NCBI RefSeq assembly: GCF_031456835.1
Contig: NZ_JAVDVK010000001.1
Coordinates: forward strand, 248,001 to 312,000
Reading direction: 5' to 3'
DNA: 64,000 nt
From: Leifsonia shinshuensis
GTDB taxonomy: Bacteria > Actinomycetota > Actinomycetes > Actinomycetales > Microbacteriaceae
Shown here: positions 59,272 to 64,000 of the stretch, in pieces
Position numbering within the stretch: position 1 is the stretch's first letter
Layout: each line of letters begins with the position of its first letter
Translations under genes and position numbers: made by a program
Notes under the pieces: model-generated
The model's input: the letters and a program-made list of their open reading frames with translations, nothing else
Databases searched by the model: none
What the model was told of the DNA's origin: nothing

Positions 59272-60477
59272 TCAGGAGGCGGCCGCCTCGGACCCTTCGC
59301 CGGCACGGCGCAGCTCCACCGCCCGGTCGATCAGCGTGGCGGCCACGAGCGCCGCCGCGACCAGGGCGATCCCGATGGTGACGCCGACCAGGCCGATCAC
59401 GGGGGAGGCGAGCGGCAGCAGCAGGATGAGCGCGATCGAGATCGCGGTCTTCAGGGGCCGGATGACGACCTCCGGCACCAGCGGCGCGTGCAGCACGTAG
59501 AGCATGAACAGGAAGACCGCCACGGGCGCCGCGATCATGTACTCCACCGTCGTGTTCGCCGCGGCTTCGTGCGCGGCGCCCTCCTGCACCGCCACCTCCA
59601 GCCCCGCGCCCAGTGCGGCCAGCGACGCGAACACGAAGTAGTGCCCGTACCCCCAGTAGAACGAGCGGCCGCGCCGCGAGCGGAGACCCTCGGCGGCGGG
59701 CTCGAGGAAGTACAGCCACCACAGGGCGAACAGCAGCACCAGGCCCGCGACGGCGATCCACACCAGCGCGGCCGAGAACCCGGACCGGGCGAGCGCGCTC
59801 TGCACGCCCACCGCCGAGGCCGACACCGATTCGCCCAGCACGATGATCGTGAACAGGCCGTAGCGCTCCGCGATGTGGTGCGGATGCCAGCTCGTCATCC
59901 CGGTGCGCTCCGCCCACAGCGGCACCAGCAGTTCCAGCACCGCCCCGACGACGAACAGGTACACGGCGACGTGGGGCGGCAGGAAGCCCCACGCCACCCA
60001 CAACAGCTGGACGGCGGAGACGCCGATCGCGTAGCGCAGCGCCGTCGTGCGTCCGGCCGGGTACTCCGCGGCGGCGCGCAGCCATTGGGCGACCAGCGCG
60101 AACCGCATGATCAGGTAGCCGACGATGATCGCCGTGAAGCTCTCCCCGGCGAAGGCGGCCGGCACCCCGGCGGCCAGCACCAGCACACCGCCCATCTGCA
60201 CGAGGGTCATCACGCGGTAGAGCACGTCGTCGGTGTCGTACGCCGAGGCGAACCAGGTGAAGTTCATCCACGCCCACCAGATCGCGAAGAACACCTGCAG
60301 GTACAGCGGGAGCTTCGCCAGCAGCTCGCCGCTCTCGCCCGCATGGGCGAGCTGGCCGGCCACCTGGGCGATGGCCACGACGAACGTGAGGTCGAACAGG
60401 AGCTCCAGGGGGCTGGAGACCCGGTGCCGTTCGTCGGTGGAGCGTCCGGTCATCGGGATGCGGAACGCACTGGTCAT
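59272..60477 (-). CDS. ltrA: Low-temperature-requirement protein A-like membrane protein
   Basis: A 401-residue LtrA-family membrane protein with about ten to eleven helices. Family marks are SPLELLFDLTFVVAIAQVA near residue 15, WAWMNFTWFASAYDTDDVLYR (part: NFTWFASAYDTDD), and HHIAERYGLFTIIVLGESV. The biochemical role is unknown; the name comes from a Listeria cold phenotype. TATGCT (minus strand, 60485-60490) lies 7 nt before the ATG. It is divergent from the VanZ gene, whose start is only 19 bp away. Confidence 0.92.
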   Translation of the reverse strand: MTSAFRIPMTGRSTDERHRVSSPLELLFDLTFVVAIAQVAGQLAHAGESGELLAKLPLYLQVFFAIWWAWMNFTWFASAYDTDDVLYRVMTLVQMGGVLVLAAGVPAAFAGESFTAIIVGYLIMRFALVAQWLRAAAEYPAGRTTALRYAIGVSAVQLLWVAWGFLPPHVAVYLFVVGAVLELLVPLWAERTGMTSWHPHHIAERYGLFTIIVLGESVSASAVGVQSALARSGFSAALVWIAVAGLVLLFALWWLYFLEPAAEGLRSRRGRSFYWGYGHYFVFASLAALGAGLEVAVQEGAAHEAAANTTVEYMIAAPVAVFLFMLYVLHAPLVPEVVIRPLKTAISIALILLLPLASPVIGLVGVTIGIALVAAALVAATLIDRAVELRRAGEGSEAAAS

Positions 60478-60495
60478 GTGCGCCAGCATAGGAGG

Positions 60496-60909
60496 ATGCG
60501 CCGCCCTGCCGTGCTCCCCGTCCTGACCGTCGTCTATCTGGCGGCGGTCGCGTGGATCACGCTCAACCCGGCGCCCGGGAACCCTGAAGGGAATCCGCTG
60601 CTGCGCGCCCTGCTGCGCGCGGTCTCCGGCCTGCCGGGATTCGGCTGGGTGACCGGGAGCGTCGCCGAGTTCACCGCCAACATCCTGCTGTTCGTGCCGA
60701 TGGGCGTGCTGTTCACGCTGCTCCTCGGCGCCTGGCGGTGGTGGCTCGCCCTGGCGATCGGTGCGACCGCCACCCTCCTGATCGAGTTCGTCCAGCTCTT
60801 CCTGCCGGCGCGGGTCAGCGACCCGCGCGACCTGCTCGCCAACACGCTGGGCACCGCGATCGGCGTCGCGCTCTGCGCGCTGGCGGCTCGCCGGCGACGA
60901 TCGACGTAG
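60496..60909 (+). CDS. VanZ-family membrane protein
   Basis: A 137-residue VanZ-like protein with about four helices: VLTVVYLAAVAWITLNP, FTANILLFVPMGVLFTLLLG, LALAIGATATLLIEFVQLFL and NTLGTAIGVALCALA. The NILLFVPMG and IEFVQLF...RVSDPRDLLANTLG blocks are diagnostic. VanZ proteins can affect teicoplanin or lipopeptide resistance, but the normal role is unknown. Its ATG follows AGGAGG at almost no spacing. It is divergent from ltrA and followed closely by a kinase-like gene. Confidence 0.9.
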   Translation: MRRPAVLPVLTVVYLAAVAWITLNPAPGNPEGNPLLRALLRAVSGLPGFGWVTGSVAEFTANILLFVPMGVLFTLLLGAWRWWLALAIGATATLLIEFVQLFLPARVSDPRDLLANTLGTAIGVALCALAARRRRST

Positions 60910-60936
60910 GGTGCCGGCGTCGTAGGGTGTCGGCGT
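60905..60936 (+). repeat. Tandem duplication of a 16-bp promoter/start segment
   Basis: CGTAGGGTGCCGGCGT is followed at once by CGTAGGGTGTCGGCGT, one base different. Each unit carries a TAGGGT -10-like box. The second unit supplies the box 6 nt before the GTG start of the fructosamine-kinase-like gene. The first overlaps the end of vanZ. Confidence 0.7.
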
Positions 60937-61702
60937 GGAGACCCTGATCAAGGAGCGGACGGATGCGCCGGCGCTGTTCTTCGAGGCGGAGGCGGCGGGG
61001 CTGCGCTGGCTCGCCGAGCCGGAGGCGGATGGGGGAGCTCGCGTCGTCCGCGTCGCGGACGTGCGGCCCGGCCGCATCGAGCTGGAGCGCATCCGGGAGA
61101 GCCGGTCCACGGCGGATGCCGCACGGGCGTTCGGCGCGGCGCTCGCCGTGACCCATGCGGCGGGAGCCGACGCCTTCGGCGCACCGCCGGCCGGCTGGGA
61201 CGGCCCGCTCTTCATCGGCCGGCGTCCACTCCCCGTTGCGCGGGAGACGACCTGGGGGCGGTTCTACGTCCGCGACCGGGTCCTGCCCTACCTCGACATC
61301 GCGGTGGAGGCGGGAACGGTGACGTCGGCGCAGCTGCCGGTGATCCGCGAGGCGCTCGACCGCGTCGCGGCCGGCGACTTCGACGACGACGAACCGCCGG
61401 CGCGCATCCACGGCGACCTGTGGACCGGCAACGTGCTGTGGGATGCGCGGGGCGCGATCCTGATCGACCCGGCCGCCCACGGCGGCCACCGGGAGACCGA
61501 CCTCGCGATGCTCGACCTCTTCGGCGCACCGTTCCTCGACGAGATCCTGGCGGGCTACGACGCGACGCGACCGCTGCGCGCCGGCTGGCGGGAGCGCATC
61601 CCCGTGCACCAGCTGCACCCGCTGGCAGTGCACGCCGCCGGGCACGGTCCGTCCTATGGACGGGCGCTGGCGGACGCGGCGCGCGCGACGCTGACGCTCT
61701 GA
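60935..61702 (+). CDS. Fructosamine kinase-family / APH-fold kinase
   Basis: A 255-residue protein with the phosphotransferase (APH/fructosamine kinase) fold: the catalytic loop RIHGDLWTGNVLWDARG (Asp in HGDLWxGN) and the DxD-like LIDPAAHGGHRETDLAML. This HGDLW and DPA combination points to the fructosamine-3-kinase family, which removes early sugar adducts from proteins. The GTG start has TAGGGT (60923-60928) 6 nt upstream. The final substrate is not proven. Confidence 0.88.
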   Translation: METLIKERTDAPALFFEAEAAGLRWLAEPEADGGARVVRVADVRPGRIELERIRESRSTADAARAFGAALAVTHAAGADAFGAPPAGWDGPLFIGRRPLPVARETTWGRFYVRDRVLPYLDIAVEAGTVTSAQLPVIREALDRVAAGDFDDDEPPARIHGDLWTGNVLWDARGAILIDPAAHGGHRETDLAMLDLFGAPFLDEILAGYDATRPLRAGWRERIPVHQLHPLAVHAAGHGPSYGRALADAARATLTL

Positions 61703-61771
61703 CCTCCGCACCCCCTTCCCTCCGGGCTTCGGACGCGGGACGATTGCGGTATCGCAAGCAAGGAGATGATC

Positions 61772-62068
61772 ATGGTCGACAGCGAAGAGCGCGACCTCGT
61801 CGAAGGCCGCTACACGCAGGCGGAGCCGGAGGCCGCCGAGCCCCGGAAGGTGCACGGCCGGTACACCGGCACGTCGGACGACGATCCGGCGGAGACCGAG
61901 CAGCTCGGGGCCTATGTCGGAGCCCAGCACGACGGTGAGCCGCCGCTGGTGCGCAGCACGCACCAGCGGATCGGCGACTACCCGCGGGCGGAGCACGATC
62001 CGGCGCGCAGCGCCGCCGATGACGCGTCCGGCGATGCGGACGCGGCACCCGGGAACCCCCGGCGCTGA
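61772..62068 (+). CDS. Hydrophilic hypothetical protein with repeated GRYT
   Basis: A 98-residue, acidic and hydrophilic protein with EGRYTQAEPEA and HGRYTGTSDDD near the start, a late DYPRAEHDPAR and no membrane segment. The two GRYT segments suggest a small internal repeat. The second of two in-frame ATGs is chosen, because AAGGAG is seven bases before it and abuts the first. No family is recognised. It is probably disordered. Confidence 0.65.
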   Translation: MVDSEERDLVEGRYTQAEPEAAEPRKVHGRYTGTSDDDPAETEQLGAYVGAQHDGEPPLVRSTHQRIGDYPRAEHDPARSAADDASGDADAAPGNPRR

Positions 62069-62074
62069 CGGAAC

Positions 62075-62106
62075 CCGCGGGCGCCGGCCGACCCCGGCGC
62101 CCGCGG
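62075..62106. terminator. Hairpin between convergent genes
   Basis: CCGCGGGCGCCGG and CCGGCGCCCGCGG form a perfect 13-bp stem with a six-base loop, 7 bp after the upstream stop and 58 bp before the end of the convergent TetR gene. Confidence 0.78.
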
Positions 62107-62163
62107 ACCGCACACGACCGGCGGGACCGCCGTCGTGCTGCGTCTCGTGCCGGCCGGCGGGAG

Positions 62164-62754
62164 CTAGAGCATCCGGTCCCAGACCCAGGCCAGCTGCTGC
62201 ACCGGAGCGGCGTCGTCGCCGGGGAGCCGGCGCTCGAGCAGGAGCGAGCTGGCGATGCGAGTGATGAGCGCTGCGGACGAGTCGAGCTGCTCGGGCGAGC
62301 GGTCGGCGCCAAGGCTGGAGAGCTTGAGCCGGATGATGCCGCGGATCTCCCCGGCGAGCGGGATCAGCCGGGACGCCTGCCGTTCCGCGAGCGCCGGAGA
62401 GGCGGCCAGGACCTGGAGGCGGGCGGTGTCGAGGTCGTCACCGTCGTCGCGGGCCGGGAGCTCGATGAGCTCGAGGGCTCCGGTGAGCACGCCGATCGAG
62501 GTGTCGCTGAGGTACTCGCGCACGCGACCCTCGTGGATGCGGGGGAGAGCGGCGCCGAGCAGCGCGTCCTCCTTGGTGGCGAAGTGGTTGAAGAAGGTCC
62601 GCTGCTTGATCCCCGCCGCGTTGCAGATCTCGTCCACGGTCAGTGCGGCCGCTCCCTTGTCGAGAGCGAGCCGCACCGCCGCGTTCTCGATGGCACGCGT
62701 GGTCGCCCGGCCGCGGGCATTGCCGTTCGTGGTCATCGAGGGGGTCATGGTCAC
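62164..62754 (-). CDS. TetR-family regulator linked to an ABC permease
   Basis: A 196-residue TetR regulator. RATTRAIENAAVRLALDKG leads to the helix-turn-helix VDEICNAAGIKQRTFFNHFA at about 40-60. The rest is helical and ligand-binding. The GTG overlaps the stop of the upstream FtsX/MacB permease (GTGA), so the regulator is encoded last in a transporter operon and probably controls it. ATG codons two and six residues on are alternative starts. Confidence 0.9.
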   Translation of the reverse strand: MTMTPSMTTNGNARGRATTRAIENAAVRLALDKGAAALTVDEICNAAGIKQRTFFNHFATKEDALLGAALPRIHEGRVREYLSDTSIGVLTGALELIELPARDDGDDLDTARLQVLAASPALAERQASRLIPLAGEIRGIIRLKLSSLGADRSPEQLDSSAALITRIASSLLLERRLPGDDAAPVQQLAWVWDRML

Positions 62755-64000
62755 TCGTAGCGTAGTGCGTCGATCGGTTCCTTCCGGGCGGCTCGGCGGG
62801 CGGGCAGCGTTCCGGCGAGGAAGGCGATGAGCACGATGAGCACGACGACGCCGACGATGCCCGCCGGCTGGAACAGCAGGATACTGAGCCCCGAGAGCGC
62901 CGCCAGCGGTCCGCTCGCCAGCGCCGAGCTCAGCGGGAGGCCGATCGCGATCGCCGCGACGACGCCGAGCAGGCTGCCGAGCAGTCCGATGAAGGCCGCT
63001 TCGATGCTGAACAGGGTGAAGACGCGGGCGTTGCTCATCCCCATCGCCTTCATCAGGCCGATCTCCCGCGTGCGTTCCTGCACGCTCATGAGGAGGGTGT
63101 TGACGATGCCGAACGCCGCGGCGAGGAGGGCGATGATCGCGAAGGCGTTGAGCACTCCGGTGATCCCGGAGATGACGGTCTGGATGACGCCGAGCTGGTC
63201 CTCGATCGTCTGGGCGCTCATGCCCTTGTCGGAGATGTCCGCCTTGAGCGCCGCGATCTGCGCGTCGGTCGCGTCCGGTGCGAAGTGGGCGACGGCAACC
63301 TGATACTGAGCAGGTGCCGAGGAGCCGGCCTTCTGCTGCTGGCCGATCTCGTCCACCAGCGCGGCGTTCGCACCTGCGCCGGAGTTCAGGAGGCTGGTGT
63401 TGGACACCCCGGCGACCGTGGCGGTCGTGGTGTGCGCTCCGCCGGCGATGTCCGTGTAGCCGAGGGTGATCTCGGCGCCGACGGCGTCCTGGGCGGTGTC
63501 GAACCCGAGGGGCTGGAGGTAGTCCTCCGGCAGGGTGACCTCGGGCGTGCTCGACGAGCGGTCGAGCTGGCTGCCCGCGATCAGGTCGGACCGCGCGATG
63601 GACGACGTCGGGGCGATCGAGAACTCGTACTTCTCGTCCGCGGGCCCCGTGATCCAGTCGATGGCGACGGCCGACACGGGCGACACGTCCGTGAGCCCGT
63701 CGATGCTCTTCAGCTGATCGATGTTCGCGTCGGTCAGGGCGCCCGCGGACCCGGTGAGCGGGTTGGCGGTGCCGTTCGACGCGGTCGAGGTCGCGGGGTC
63801 GTACTTCTGCGGCCCGGAGGCGGTGGCGGTGGAGCTGGAAGCCTTAGAGATGAGGAAGACGTCGCCCGCGCCGAGCGAGGCGACCTGCTTGGTGACGTAG
63901 TCCGAGACACCGGCCCCCAGCGCTGTGGTCAGGGTGAGGGTGAATGCCCCGACGAACAGCGCGAGCACGGTCAGCGTGGTGCGGAGCTTGCTGCGGAACG
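62751..64000 (-). CDS. FtsX/MacB-type ABC transporter permease, 5' end outside window
   Basis: About 416 visible residues; the start lies beyond the right edge, and FRSKLRTTLTVLALFVGAF is already in frame there. A first helix is followed by an extracytoplasmic MacB-PCD-like domain of about 230 residues rich in Ser/Thr/Ala. Three C-terminal helices follow, with GIVNTLLMSVQERTREIGLM and AFLAGTLPARRAARKEPIDALRYE (part: LPARRAARKEPIDALRYE), the FtsX signature. It probably exports lipoproteins, peptides or drugs with an ATPase encoded upstream. Confidence 0.92.
   Translation of the reverse strand, partial: FRSKLRTTLTVLALFVGAFTLTLTTALGAGVSDYVTKQVASLGAGDVFLISKASSSTATASGPQKYDPATSTASNGTANPLTGSAGALTDANIDQLKSIDGLTDVSPVSAVAIDWITGPADEKYEFSIAPTSSIARSDLIAGSQLDRSSSTPEVTLPEDYLQPLGFDTAQDAVGAEITLGYTDIAGGAHTTTATVAGVSNTSLLNSGAGANAALVDEIGQQQKAGSSAPAQYQVAVAHFAPDATDAQIAALKADISDKGMSAQTIEDQLGVIQTVISGITGVLNAFAIIALLAAAFGIVNTLLMSVQERTREIGLMKAMGMSNARVFTLFSIEAAFIGLLGSLLGVVAAIAIGLPLSSALASGPLAALSGLSILLFQPAGIVGVVVLIVLIAFLAGTLPARRAARKEPIDALRYE

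Overview
The window is high-GC actinobacterial chromosome. Gene content (MoeZ-type MoeB, DUF5997, DUF6510, a DUF3516 helicase, LtrA, a structured rpsO neighbourhood) and many promoters of the form TANNNT placed 6-8 nt before the start codon suggest Microbacteriaceae, perhaps Leifsonia or a near relative. That placement is inferred from overall resemblance, not from a marker gene. No rRNA, tRNA, CRISPR array, prophage or insertion sequence was seen. Coding density is about 93-95 percent. The only gene-free stretch above 300 bases (3284-3656) is filled by a repeat.

Layout. 1-3.3 kb: deoC (5' end missing) with a full aldehyde dehydrogenase and a second, catalytically incomplete one. 3.7-7.2 kb: an SGNH hydrolase, then a CsoR-macrodomain-M20 peptidase operon divergent from a degenerate RbsD/FucU protein, with two CsoR-type G-tract operators between them. 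7.3-10 kb: arginine deiminase and an arginine/ornithine-type antiporter without the rest of the pathway, flanked by a 20-bp direct repeat. 10.2-23.5 kb: housekeeping and accessory genes, including an SNF2 helicase with a folded leader, a CYTH protein, phosphofructokinase, an FMN-dependent hydroxyacid oxidase, an HTH-less LysR sensor paired with DUF5997, a zinc-ribbon SDR and a large APC transporter.

23.6-35.4 kb is a molybdenum island. It holds molybdate uptake (modABC plus a HTH-TOBE regulator), cofactor synthesis (moaA, moaD, moaE, a moaC-mog fusion, moeA and a MoeZ-like moeB-rhodanese) and two sulfite-oxidase-family enzymes, one soluble with a reductase partner and one membrane-anchored. 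No mobA is present. This fits enzymes that use plain Mo-molybdopterin, so the island may be a nearly self-contained unit for such enzymes.

35.4-64 kb: a DUF3516 helicase, a Pit phosphate transporter with a small membrane partner, divergent uracil and purine permeases, trmB, an aldehyde dehydrogenase, aspA preceded by a probable leader peptide, hydrolases, a Doc toxin-antitoxin pair with an AT-rich operator, an Ada-AlkA repair fusion, a GlcD-like oxidase, FKBP, a MocR regulator divergent from a CMD/AhpD-like protein, rpsO, LtrA, VanZ, a fructosamine-kinase-like protein, and a TetR-FtsX/MacB pair running off the right edge.

Non-coding DNA is unusually structured. There are several unrelated long inverted repeats at gene ends, a 10-bp motif repeated at 21-bp pitch in two loci 20 kb apart, four copies of a 17-bp palindrome in one gap, and a 14-bp tandem repeat that contains a stop codon.
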